Below, piece after piece: positions 31,293 through 39,526 of a stretch of 64,000 nucleotides of DNA (its first letter is position 1; the number at the start of each line of letters is the position of its first letter). Below the pieces are notes generated by a model that worked only from the letters and a program-made list of their open reading frames with translations, searched no databases and was not told the origin of the DNA. Source of the DNA: JAEINY01 sp942490535 (lineage in GTDB: Bacteria; Bacteroidota; Bacteroidia; Bacteroidales; Marinilabiliaceae); NCBI GenBank assembly GCA_942490535.1, contig CALNXQ010000006.1, forward strand, positions 1 to 64,000, read 5' to 3'. The translations under genes were made by a program, and so were the position numbers.

Positions 31293-31961
31293 CTAATGCT
31301 GGAGAACAAAGTTCACCGGAATGTTATAAGCTACCTTGACTGCTTTGTTGCGTTGTCTTCCAGGGGTCCAGCGAGGCATGGATTCAACCACCCGAACAGC
31401 CTCTTTAGATAAACTCTCATGAGGACTTCTCAGCACCTTCACATCAATCACTTCCCCGGTCTTATCAATCACAAAAGAAACAAATACTTTACCTTCGATA
31501 CCTGTCTCCACGCAGATAGTGGGATACTTTACATGTTCAGCAACAAACCGCATCATCGCCTGCAGACCTCCGGGAAATTCAGGCATGTCTTCCACCATGA
31601 TAAAGGGAGGTTCATCTTCCAACACTTCAATTTCAGTATTAAAGTTATACTCATCCACATTAGCATATTCGGGAATAATAGGATCATCATCAATTACAGC
31701 AAGATCGTCAGTAATTTTTATGACATCTGATGCGATCATGGGCAGCGGCTTCTTCACTTCCGGCTCTTTCACCCTGGTGATGGGCGTCATTTCAATTTCC
31801 ACCGGATCCACCCGACAACCTTCATCGTATATCACCGGTTCTTTATCCGATGACCACTCAAAAGCGGTGAAGGCCAATGCCAATGCACATACTAATCCAA
31901 TTTGAAAGAAGATCACTCGTTTGTTCTCCAGGTCGGCATGTTTATATTTTTTAGCTTTCAT
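31293..31961 (-). CDS. TonB-type energy transducer (paralogue 1)
   Basis: A 222-residue inner-membrane protein: cytoplasmic start KKYKHADLENKR, one membrane segment (about 16-36), an acidic periplasmic linker (unusual in having few prolines), and a C-terminal TonB domain (about 135-222; EFPGGLQAMMRFVAEHVKYP, GKVFVSFVIDKTGEV, WTPGRQRNKAVKVAYNIPV). It transmits proton-motive force to outer-membrane TonB receptors. The N-terminus and TonB domain closely match the second copy at 33.1 kb. No ExbB or ExbD is nearby. Confidence 0.92.
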   Translation of the reverse strand: MKAKKYKHADLENKRVIFFQIGLVCALALAFTAFEWSSDKEPVIYDEGCRVDPVEIEMTPITRVKEPEVKKPLPMIASDVIKITDDLAVIDDDPIIPEYANVDEYNFNTEIEVLEDEPPFIMVEDMPEFPGGLQAMMRFVAEHVKYPTICVETGIEGKVFVSFVIDKTGEVIDVKVLRSPHESLSKEAVRVVESMPRWTPGRQRNKAVKVAYNIPVNFVLQH

Positions 31962-32295
31962 AACACAACGTTTTAAAGGGTTTATACTTCATTCTGCATG
32001 CTTGCTGAGTCTATTTCAAGGGACGTACCAAAACCCCTGACCCACCCTAAATACACACCACCATCTACTTTCAATTCACTCATTTACTGACTACTTAATG
32101 CACATCAAAATTTTCTCGCGCACAAAATGAGCTTTTGTGAGTCTGGGGCAAAACCGCCCGGCCGGGCGAAATCACGCCACACGGGTGGGGCGGAAATACA
32201 CCATCGCAAATACCATTGGGCAGATCACAGGATCGCAACGGGTCTAAAACCCTGAACGGTTTCAAAAAAGCAAAGAAGGTTATTACATCCATCAC
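31962..32295 (-). promoter_or_regulatory. Upstream region of tonB-like gene 1, similar to that of gene 2
   Basis: This stretch shares an ordered set of segments with the region upstream of the second tonB-like gene: a cGTACCAAAcCCC-type segment about 60 nt before the gene, an AT-rich segment with AAAATTTTC or AAAATTCTT, then the hairpin GCCCGGCCGGGC (near 32158; CGCCCGGTTGGGCG near 33970 in the other copy). It probably contains the promoter and was duplicated with the gene. No coding region is supported. Confidence 0.5.
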
Positions 32296-32945
32296 AAAGC
32301 GAGTAGGACTGATGGAGCGAAGCCCTTGAAACTTCTAGCACGGTAAAAAATAGTTTTTACCGCGGTGAAAATTTAGTTTCTCCATGGTGAAAAATGCATC
32401 GACTGTGCAGGATCAGGCAAGCTTGATGTCTGATAAAAGCAGGATGGTGCACAGAAAAAGAATATCGGTAGGCCTGCCAGTAAAAAGTTTTTATAATACT
32501 GTTGAGCGAGTACTAGTCTCGAAACCTATCATTACACAGGGAAAACACAAAACATTCAAGTCCCAAGGTGTTAGCAAAAGGGTAGGTAACTATTAAACCG
32601 TTAGCTCTTTCAGGGTTTACCCCCCGAAAAAACGGTCATTAAACGCCTCAAAGCAACTCCAAATTAATTGACGATACCCCCGAATAGATCAAGTATATCA
32701 TAGATAACACTTCACGCCTGTCATGCAACGACTACCCCAACTATCTAGGAGTTATGCTCATCCCTTCCATAATAACCCATCCACAGTGTCGCGTTGCTGC
32801 AATCAAAGTACACATCATTCGAGTATAAGATCTGTTTTAACGAACGCTTTTGCAGCGAATGCATTGAGCGGGGAGTAAAGGGAACGGGCGATAGCGGAAA
32901 AAACCAGGCTGGAGGTCGTGAAAGGGGGATGCTGGTGGGAATTAT
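32296..32945. other. Unexplained 650-bp non-coding stretch
   Basis: No convincing gene on either strand; the few short frames (for example at 32384-32596 on the plus strand) have no recognisable content. It contains a perfect hairpin CGGTAAAAA/TTTTTACCG (32341-32362) and a TAAAAAGTTTTTA palindrome near 32483. It may be a decayed gene, a structured RNA, or spacer left by the tonB duplication. Confidence 0.4.
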
Positions 32946-33009
32946 TAAAAACCGGCCGTCCTGCTTGATATCTATTTCGGAAGTTGCAGGGTCATTCAGG
33001 ACGGACCGG
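32946..33009 (-). terminator. Long-loop terminator after tonB-like gene 2
   Basis: On the minus strand CCGGTCCGTCCTG pairs with CAGGACGGCCGG (12 bp, one bulge) around a 33-nt loop, and a five-T run follows directly. It lies 86 nt after the stop codon. Confidence 0.65.
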
Positions 33010-33094
33010 ATTTCAGTTGGGAATCTGAAAATTGATAGAGATCGTTATCTCTCTGAAAAATTAAAAAGGAACATCAGTAAATTAAATAGTAAGT

Positions 33095-33778
33095 TTATTG
33101 CAACCGGAACCGCATGGGCAGATTGTAGGTAACCTTCACAGCCCGGCCACGTTGTTTGCCCGGTTTCCATTTAGGCATTAGTTCAACCACACGCACTGCT
33201 TCACGTTCCAGGCTCGGATCAGGGCCTCTTAACACCTTAATATTTGTGACTTCTCCCTTTTCATTGATCACAAAAGAGAGGGAGACCATTCCCTGAACAC
33301 CATTTTCCTGACAGATGACCGGATAGCGAACCTGCGAATAGAGAAACTTAAACATCTCTTTTTCTCCACCCGGAAATTCAGGTTTGTCTTCAAGGATAAA
33401 AAATGGGATGGGCGCATCGGACTCATCTTCCTCTGCCATCAGGTTTGAAAAATCCACATCCATATCCGCATCCATATCCGTATCCTCAATTTCCAGTTCT
33501 TCATCCAGCTCCACATCATCTTCCACAATCTCCAGCACATCGGATACTTGCGGTGGCGGAGGTGGCGGAGGTGGTGTCAGCTCTTCTTGCCGGGTAATAG
33601 GGGCTACTTCTTCTTCGATGACTTCTTCATCAACCTGGAATTGATCACCCACTTTTACCTCGCTTGTTGACCATTCAAAAGCAGCAAAGACGCATCCCAG
33701 GGTAATGATTAAACCCAATTGAAAGAACAGGCCCCTTTTGTTTTCAAGGTCAGCTTTTTTACTTTTTTTAATCTCCAT
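33095..33778 (-). CDS. TonB-type energy transducer (paralogue 2)
   Basis: About 227 residues from the ATG at 33778, chosen because MEIKKSKKADLENKR aligns with the start of paralogue 1. One membrane segment (about 16-36), a periplasmic linker with a run of eight prolines and then an acidic Asp/Glu-rich stretch, and a C-terminal TonB domain (EFPGGEKEMFKFLYSQVRYP, WKPGKQRGRAVKVTYNLPM). It energises outer-membrane receptors. Compared with paralogue 1 the linker is the main difference, which could tune reach or partner choice. Confidence 0.93.
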   Translation of the reverse strand: MEIKKSKKADLENKRGLFFQLGLIITLGCVFAAFEWSTSEVKVGDQFQVDEEVIEEEVAPITRQEELTPPPPPPPPQVSDVLEIVEDDVELDEELEIEDTDMDADMDVDFSNLMAEEDESDAPIPFFILEDKPEFPGGEKEMFKFLYSQVRYPVICQENGVQGMVSLSFVINEKGEVTNIKVLRGPDPSLEREAVRVVELMPKWKPGKQRGRAVKVTYNLPMRFRLQ

Positions 33779-33833
33779 AGGCGAATGATTTAAAAATTCA
33801 TAATGCATTTGTGACTTGTATTGACTTAAATTC

Positions 33834-33990
33834 AACACGCGTACCAAACCCCCAATCCAGGACTAATTGCGCCCACAGTAAAATCACTAAGCTCTTATTA
33901 ACTGCACTTTAAATCACAAAAAATTCTTTTCCGAAATTTCGCAGGGGGCCTTTCACCAGGAGGTAAAATCGCCCGGTTGGGCGTTTTTAA
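33834..33990 (-). promoter_or_regulatory. Upstream region of tonB-like gene 2 with CGCCC hairpin
   Basis: It matches the order of segments upstream of tonB-like gene 1. The hairpin CGCCC-GGTT-GGGCG (33970-33983) is flanked by A- and T-runs, so it could also act as a weak bidirectional terminator between this gene and the divergent sigma-54 activator. Confidence 0.45.
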
Positions 33991-34044
33991 CACCAGACAG
34001 CAGTGAACAATCGCCCAAAAGGAAGCCATCTGTATAAAAACTAC

Positions 34045-34053
34045 TATTTTTGC
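34045..34053 (+). promoter_or_regulatory. Possible -7 box of the sigma-54 activator gene
   Basis: TATTTTTGC, an exact TAnnTTTGC match, 27 nt before the ATG. The -33 box is not evident. Confidence 0.45.
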
Positions 34054-34080
34054 AGGCGACATTAATAAAACACCATAACC

Positions 34081-35892
34081 ATGGCATCATCCGGGCAATA
34101 CACCAGCACAGACGATTTAGAAAACTTAGATGATATTCGTATTCTATCCGAAGTGATTGCCGAATCAGCCGGTAACCTAAAAGATACAACTTTTGCCATG
34201 GTAGTTGTGAATCACAGCGGCGTGGTGGTTCAGCTGCTTAAAAGCGCCCATTGCCCGCCAGCGTTTGAAAAGAAATTTCTGAAAGGGCACCGGTGGACTA
34301 CCCTTATTGGCCAGCTCGACTGGAAAGCCATCACAAAGACGCAAGGCACGCTTCTCTTAAATAAAATGGACTTTCATTGGGTGGGGCATCAACTGCATCA
34401 TCCGGTGGAATCACCCTATTCGTTGTACTTGATTGCCCCGCACAGCGTTCCTCAACAATGGCACACCTTAATTTTATCAGCCATTGATGATGCCATTCAA
34501 TCCCGAATAAAAGATGCGTCGATGCAAAAAAAGATGGATGACACCCATCAATTTACATTTGCCATCATGAACGCCCTTAAAGTAGGGGTGATTGCCATTA
34601 ATCCCAAGGGTGAAATATTGTTTGCCAACGATCATGCATGCCGCTCCATTAACATTCGTCGCCGGGAATTATTAAAAATCCCCATTAAAAAATTAATTCC
34701 CTACTGGAATAATATCTACCAAATGGTGGCTTCGGGTGAAAAGTTTATCAATGAAGAGATTGTCATCACCGGCAACAACACCAAAACCAAGTACAATGTA
34801 AATGTATCGCCCATTCGCGACCAGGAGCAAACCAACTTAATTGGGATGGTGATTGCCATGCGGGAACTGGAAAATGTGTATCACCTGGTCAATAAATACA
34901 CCGGCATGCAGGCCCGCTATACCTTTACGGATATCATTGCCAAAAGCCGGATCATGCGCAAGCTGGTGGATTATTCGGGTACGATTGCCAATAGTCCGTC
35001 CACCGTATTAATTGAAGGCGAAAGCGGTACCGGAAAAGAAGTGTTTGCCCAAAGTATCCACAATGCCAGCAGTCGGCATGAAAATGGGTTTGTGGCCATT
35101 AACTGCGCCGCCATTCCGGAAAATTTGATCGAAAGTGAACTGTTCGGGTATGACGACGGTGCTTTTACCGGAGCCAAAAAAGGTGGTCACCCTGGTAAAT
35201 TTGAATTGGCCAATGGCGGTACCCTATTCCTAGATGAGATTGGCGACATGAAACTGGAGATGCAGGTGAAACTGCTTCGGGCTATTCAGGAAGGTGCGAT
35301 TACACGTATTGGCGGCGACAAAAACATTCCGGTGGATGTCCGCCTCATTGCGGCGACCAATAAAAATCTGAAAGACGAAGTCGACAAAGGCCAGTTCAGA
35401 CTGGACCTCTATTATCGACTAAGCGTGATTCCCATTAAGATACCCCCATTGCGCGACCGAAAAGAAGATCTGCCTTCTCTCATCCGCTTCTTCTTAAATA
35501 AAAAAAGCCTGAAGCTTCAAAAAAAGGTACCCCAACTGCGCTATAGTACCCTTCAGGAATTATTGGATTACAATTGGCCCGGCAACATCCGCGAACTGGA
35601 AAATGCCATCGAGCAAATTGTAAACCTGGATGGCATCGCCTCCTTTGAGGATTTAAAAATGGAATTTAACCAGGATCCGGAACCCATCGTTCCCAAAGCC
35701 ACCACTGAAATAGCTGTATCTGAAGAAGCCCCTCTCATCACCTTTCAGGAAATGGAAAAAAAGATGATTCAAAAAGCCATCGACTTCCATCAAAACAATC
35801 TGACCAAAGTAGCAAAATCCCTTGGCATTAGCAGAAACACCCTGTACCTGAAAATAAAAAAGCACGGATTTAAAATAACCCCACAAAACTAA
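34081..35892 (+). CDS. Sigma-54-dependent activator with GAF-like and PAS sensor domains
   Basis: A 603-residue enhancer-binding protein with no receiver domain. Residues about 15-150 look GAF-like (ISOLATED Cys58 in SAHCPPAF), about 155-270 are a PAS domain (GVIAINPKGEILFANDHACR), about 285-520 the AAA+ core: Walker A GESGTGKE (313-320), the sigma-54 contact loop GAFTGA (360-365), Walker B LFLDEIGDM, and the R-finger region FRLDLYYRLSVIPI. The C-terminus carries a Fis-type HTH (LTKVAKSLGISRNTLYLKIKK). It should activate sigma-54 promoters in response to a ligand or redox signal. It stands directly upstream of the hydrogenase operon, whose promoter region has enhancer-like sites, so it is the best candidate regulator (inference). 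Confidence 0.92.
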   Translation: MASSGQYTSTDDLENLDDIRILSEVIAESAGNLKDTTFAMVVVNHSGVVVQLLKSAHCPPAFEKKFLKGHRWTTLIGQLDWKAITKTQGTLLLNKMDFHWVGHQLHHPVESPYSLYLIAPHSVPQQWHTLILSAIDDAIQSRIKDASMQKKMDDTHQFTFAIMNALKVGVIAINPKGEILFANDHACRSINIRRRELLKIPIKKLIPYWNNIYQMVASGEKFINEEIVITGNNTKTKYNVNVSPIRDQEQTNLIGMVIAMRELENVYHLVNKYTGMQARYTFTDIIAKSRIMRKLVDYSGTIANSPSTVLIEGESGTGKEVFAQSIHNASSRHENGFVAINCAAIPENLIESELFGYDDGAFTGAKKGGHPGKFELANGGTLFLDEIGDMKLEMQVKLLRAIQEGAITRIGGDKNIPVDVRLIAATNKNLKDEVDKGQFRLDLYYRLSVIPIKIPPLRDRKEDLPSLIRFFLNKKSLKLQKKVPQLRYSTLQELLDYNWPGNIRELENAIEQIVNLDGIASFEDLKMEFNQDPEPIVPKATTEIAVSEEAPLITFQEMEKKMIQKAIDFHQNNLTKVAKSLGISRNTLYLKIKKHGFKITPQN

Positions 35893-35924
35893 ACCTCTTT
35901 TCTGACTGCGCAAGCTTCTTGCTC

Positions 35925-35992
35925 GTCCTAAATTAGTACAGTGTCCTAATTCAATACAATTCACTCGATCACTTATAGTCCTATTTTAGGAC
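35925..35992 (+). promoter_or_regulatory. Three enhancer-like GTCCTA-N3 sites upstream of the hydrogenase operon
   Basis: Site 3 (35978-35992) is a perfect palindrome GTCCTA-TTT-TAGGAC. Site 1 (35925-35939) is GTCCTA-AAT-TAGTAC (5 of 6 in the second half). Site 2 (35943-35957) is GTCCTA-ATT-CAATAC, a conserved first half only. They lie about 75-140 bp upstream of the -24 element, the usual distance for activators of sigma-54 promoters. Binding by the adjacent activator is an inference. Confidence 0.55.
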
Positions 35993-36066
35993 ACAAGCGT
36001 ATTGAAACCAAATTTCACTACACCTCAAATTTCATTTCATACTCAAATACTGATATTTACAACTTA

Positions 36067-36082
36067 TGGCACACATCCTGTA
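36067..36082 (+). promoter_or_regulatory. Sigma-54 (-24/-12) promoter of the hydrogenase operon
   Basis: TGGCAC-ACATC-CTGTA: the -24 element TGGCAC is perfect. The -12 element has GT where GC is usual, at the correct GG-N10 spacing. It lies 23 nt before the first ATG. A sigma-54 activator gene lies next door. Confidence 0.6.
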
Positions 36083-36104
36083 ATAGCATACACAAATAAA
36101 TGCT

Positions 36105-36365
36105 ATGAAAACGGGATACAAACATCGGATCATGATTTGCCTGGGAAGCTCTTGCTACTCCAGGGGCAATGCGGATAATCTGGCAGCTATCAAATCCTTT
36201 ATAGGTCTGCATGATTTAGATGCGGACATTGATTTCCGGGGACATTTGTGTAATGAGACCTGCAACAAAGGACCCGTTATCCAACTGGATGACGCCGTTC
36301 ATGAAGAAGTGACTCAAAGCAGCCTGCATAACATTTTAGAACATCATTTCAACATTCGTAACTAA
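36105..36365 (+). CDS. Thioredoxin-like [2Fe-2S] ferredoxin, NuoE/HydC type
   Basis: An 86-residue protein with the four cluster ligands of the NuoE-like fold: Cys12 and Cys17 (CLGSSC, Cx4C) and Cys49 and Cys53 (CNETC, Cx3C). Such small proteins pass electrons between NAD(P)H- or ferredoxin-linked modules and hydrogenases. First gene of the hydrogenase operon; its stop codon overlaps the next ATG by one base (TAATG). It probably serves as electron relay or regulatory partner of the sensory hydrogenase. Confidence 0.88.
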   Translation: MKTGYKHRIMICLGSSCYSRGNADNLAAIKSFIGLHDLDADIDFRGHLCNETCNKGPVIQLDDAVHEEVTQSSLHNILEHHFNIRN

Positions 36366-38083
36366 TGAATTTAAGACCCATATATACAGAAACCAACGAC
36401 TGTAAGGATTGCTACAAATGCATTCGTGAATGTCCGACAAAAGCCATCAAGGTGGCGGACAACATGGCATCTGTCGTTGATTCCCTCTGTGTCTATTGTG
36501 GTCACTGCGTCACTATTTGCCCAACAGGGGCCAAAAAAGTGCGCGACGGCATCAGCCGCGCCAAATGGTTACTCAAAAACAAAAAAGAAGTGTATGTCTC
36601 ACTGGCTCCCTCTTACCTGTCGGAATATAAAAAGACCGATTCAGAGAAACTCATACAGGCACTTCAACAACTGGGTTTTAAAGGTGTTTCAGAAACAGCA
36701 CTGGGGGCCCAGGAAGTATCCAAACAAGTGGGTAAATACCTGGAAGGACGTCCTTCCGGCGCTTATATTTCATCGGCATGCCCGTCTGTGGTAGAGCTTA
36801 TCCGGAAATACCACCCCCATCACACCATGGCCATCACACCATTTATGTCGCCCATGTTGACCCATGCCAAAATGTTGCGTCACTGGTATGGTGATGAAAT
36901 AGGTGTGGTTTTCATTGGTCCTTGCGTAGCTAAAAAATCAGAAGCCGATGACTATAGCCGCCTGGTAGATGTAGCCATCACCTTCAAAGAATTGAAAAAA
37001 TGGCTGGATACCGAAAAAATAAATACTGAGGCTCTAAATACTCCTAATATTGCTCAATTCATGCCTTTTGATGCAGGGGACGGTGCCGTATATCCTGTTG
37101 ACGGAGGCATGATTGATACTATTAAACAACACAATCAACAAAAAAACGGCACTTTTTTAAGCTTTTCGGGCTTAAGACAAGTCAATGCGGTGCTCCACGA
37201 AATTGATACTCTGGAGACCAACCAGCCTTTATTTTTAGAACTATTGGCCTGTGAAGGAGGCTGCATCAATGGCCCGGGCACGACTAAAGAATGTGGACTG
37301 GCCCGAAAGTCAATTGACATAATCAACAGTCTGACCGCTAAACGCGAAAAATTGGCCGGTCAAAAATTGGATCTGCCATCCCTCAATGTAGAACGTGATT
37401 TCTTTAACATTGAACCCATTAAACACACGACCTATAATAATCAAGAGGTGCGTGATGCCTTGTTCAGCATTGGTAAAACATCCATTGCCGATGAGCTAAA
37501 TTGCAGCGGCTGTGGCTATGATACCTGCCGGGATTTTGCAAATGCACTGCTCGAAGGTCATGCAGAAGAATCCATGTGTGTGTCTTACATGCGGATGGTC
37601 GCCCACCATAAAGCAGCCATCTTGCTACAAAAAATTCCATCAGGGGTAATCATCCTGGACGATCAGCACAAGGTGGTGGAAATGAATAGCAGTTTTGCAC
37701 ACATGCTTGGTGAAGAGCTCGAAATTTGTTTCGAAGCCAATCCCGGCATGCGCGGGGCTGAAATTGATAAATTAGGTGAATTTTCAAAACACTTCAAAAC
37801 CGTATTACATACCGGCAAAGAACTAAAAGATATAACCATTCGTGAAAACGGACACAGTTTTCAATTATCTATTTTCAACATCCAAAAACATAAGTTAGTG
37901 ACGGGTATCATGCAAAACCTGCATCAGCCCGAATTCCAGAAAGGCATTGTAGAGAAAAGAACCCGTGAGGTGATTCAGAAAAACATGGAGACGGTTCAGA
38001 AAATTGCTTTCCTACTGGGCGAAAACGCATCTTACACAGACTCATTGTTGAACTCAATTTTGGACGCTCATAAAGATGCATAA
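36365..38083 (+). CDS. PAS-linked sensory [FeFe] hydrogenase (group C, HydS-like)
   Basis: A 572-residue protein. Two [4Fe-4S] clusters at the N-terminus (Cys13/16/19/23 and Cys42/45/48/52); H-cluster domain about 70-330 with L1 SSACPSV (Cys139), L2 GPCVAKKSE (Cys187) and L3 LLACEGGCING (Cys296, Cys300); an extra [4Fe-4S] domain with Cys380/383/388/405; then a PAS domain (about 418-520) and a helical tail. The proton-relay Cys of catalytic enzymes is Ala138, as in sensory HydS proteins, so low turnover and a sensing role are expected. The 8-nt overlap with the following SpoIIE phosphatase gene fits the phosphatase-linked subgroup (C3). Confidence 0.9.
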   Translation: MNLRPIYTETNDCKDCYKCIRECPTKAIKVADNMASVVDSLCVYCGHCVTICPTGAKKVRDGISRAKWLLKNKKEVYVSLAPSYLSEYKKTDSEKLIQALQQLGFKGVSETALGAQEVSKQVGKYLEGRPSGAYISSACPSVVELIRKYHPHHTMAITPFMSPMLTHAKMLRHWYGDEIGVVFIGPCVAKKSEADDYSRLVDVAITFKELKKWLDTEKINTEALNTPNIAQFMPFDAGDGAVYPVDGGMIDTIKQHNQQKNGTFLSFSGLRQVNAVLHEIDTLETNQPLFLELLACEGGCINGPGTTKECGLARKSIDIINSLTAKREKLAGQKLDLPSLNVERDFFNIEPIKHTTYNNQEVRDALFSIGKTSIADELNCSGCGYDTCRDFANALLEGHAEESMCVSYMRMVAHHKAAILLQKIPSGVIILDDQHKVVEMNSSFAHMLGEELEICFEANPGMRGAEIDKLGEFSKHFKTVLHTGKELKDITIRENGHSFQLSIFNIQKHKLVTGIMQNLHQPEFQKGIVEKRTREVIQKNMETVQKIAFLLGENASYTDSLLNSILDAHKDA

Positions 38084-39263
38084 CCGTCGTTTTTTCATAG
38101 AAGCCGAAACTTGCAAAGAAAGCAAAGCCAACCAAAAGGTATGTGGTGATGCTTGCTCATCGCGCAAAATCAAAGAGGAAGACCGCTTAATTACGGTTCT
38201 TTCCGATGGTTTAGGCAGTGGCGTTAAGGCAAATGTGCTGGCCACAATGACCACTAGTATGGCTTTGCAGTTCACGTCCAAAAACGACCCCTTGGAACGG
38301 ACGGCTGAGTTTATTATGAATACACTGCCCATTGACCCTAAACGACAGATCAGCTATTCCACATTTACCATTTTGGATATTAACTGCATGGGGGAAACCA
38401 AAGTGGTGGAATACGATAACCCGGAACTACTTATCTTCAGAGGCGGTGAGTTCTTTGAACCCATCAAAACCAAACAAGTCCTGAACGGATCGGATCAACG
38501 AAAAGCCAAAGTATATTACTCCTCCTTTACATTGGAAAAGGAAGATCGCATCATTATGGTGTCCGATGGCATCACCCAGTCGGGCATTGGGTCAGCCCGG
38601 TTTCCCTTTGGCTGGGAGACGAGCGGACTAAAAGCTTACATTAAACAAACATTGGTTCAAAACCCGGATATGTCGGCCCATCAACTGGCCCGTAAAATTA
38701 CGTATCGGGCACAGTCCAATGATGCCGGATCGTTCCGCGACGACGCCACCTGCCATGTCATTTATTGCCGTGAGCCCCGACGCCTGATGATTGCCACCGG
38801 ACCGCCGTTCCATGAACAGTGCGATGGCTTACTGGCGGAACGCATCTCTAACTTCAAAGGCAAAAAAATTATTTGTGGGGGAACGACGTCAAAAATCATC
38901 GCTCGCGAACTAAATAAACCGTTGGAGGTGGACATCAATAATCTCGATCCCTTTTTACCACCAACGGCGAAGATGGAAGGCATTGATTTGATTACTGAAG
39001 GCATCCTGACATTGGGAAAAGTGATGAGTGTTCTGGAGCAAATGCAATCTACCGAAGTAAAAGGAAATGGTCCGGCTGAAAAATTGGTAAAACTTTTATT
39101 GGGCAGTGATGAAATTACACTGTTAGCCGGCACCAAAGTAAATAATGCCCATCAAGACCCGAATCTACCGGTAGAATTGGAGATCAGACGAAATGTGGTG
39201 AAAAAAATAGCCTTTTTATTAGAAGAAAAATTCCTAAAAAATATTGAAATAGAATACTTATAA
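38076..39263 (+). CDS. SpoIIE/PP2C-type serine phosphatase linked to the sensory hydrogenase
   Basis: A 395-residue protein. The PP2C/SpoIIE metal-binding motifs are present: VCGDAC, VLSDGLGSGVKAN, IIMVSDGITQSGIG and FRDDATCHV (Asp residues for the two Mn/Mg ions), spanning about residues 10-230. The second half (about 235-395) is a distinct domain not identified, starting RLMIATGPPFHEQCDG. Two Cys in ETCKESKANQKVCGDAC near the start could be redox-active. In phosphatase-linked [FeFe] hydrogenase loci this enzyme is the proposed signal output; the target phosphoprotein is unknown. It overlaps the sensory hydrogenase gene by 8 nt. Confidence 0.88.
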   Translation: MHNRRFFIEAETCKESKANQKVCGDACSSRKIKEEDRLITVLSDGLGSGVKANVLATMTTSMALQFTSKNDPLERTAEFIMNTLPIDPKRQISYSTFTILDINCMGETKVVEYDNPELLIFRGGEFFEPIKTKQVLNGSDQRKAKVYYSSFTLEKEDRIIMVSDGITQSGIGSARFPFGWETSGLKAYIKQTLVQNPDMSAHQLARKITYRAQSNDAGSFRDDATCHVIYCREPRRLMIATGPPFHEQCDGLLAERISNFKGKKIICGGTTSKIIARELNKPLEVDINNLDPFLPPTAKMEGIDLITEGILTLGKVMSVLEQMQSTEVKGNGPAEKLVKLLLGSDEITLLAGTKVNNAHQDPNLPVELEIRRNVVKKIAFLLEEKFLKNIEIEYL

Positions 39264-39268
39264 GCATC

Positions 39269-39523
39269 ATGACTAAATCCACCCATACCATAAAAATCTG
39301 TTGCGGTACCATGTGTTACATCATGGGAGGTGCGGAGTTGCATTTAATTCGGGAGCACCTACCCGAAGCCTTGCAAAACCAAGTGAAGGTAGAAGGCATA
39401 TCCTGCCTGGGCTTATGCGAAAAAGAAGGTGATAGTCAGCACCCCTATGTATTAATCAATAATGAAGTGATGCCCAAAGCATCCATTCAAAAAATCATTC
39501 AGTATATCCAAAACCTAAAATAA
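39269..39523 (+). CDS. Second thioredoxin-like [2Fe-2S] ferredoxin
   Basis: An 84-residue relative of the first operon gene with the ligand pattern Cys11-x4-Cys16 and Cys46-x3-Cys50 (ISCLGLCEKEG). It is likely an electron carrier for the catalytic hydrogenase encoded 3 nt downstream. The two [2Fe-2S] proteins differ clearly in sequence, so each hydrogenase in the operon seems to have its own partner (inference). Confidence 0.88.
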   Translation: MTKSTHTIKICCGTMCYIMGGAELHLIREHLPEALQNQVKVEGISCLGLCEKEGDSQHPYVLINNEVMPKASIQKIIQYIQNLK

Positions 39524-39526
39524 CTA

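Noticed and set aside
32384..32596. Seventy-codon plus-strand frame in the tonB spacer
   Set aside because: No known motifs, no promoter boxes and no start context; kept only as part of the unexplained stretch.
32794..33132. Plus-strand frame of 112 codons as a gene
   Set aside because: It overlaps the end of the tonB-type gene and its terminator stem, and shows no recognisable protein features.
33384..33644. Ser/Gly-rich plus-strand frame
   Set aside because: It is the antisense of the Pro/Asp/Glu-rich TonB linker; low complexity explains the open frame.
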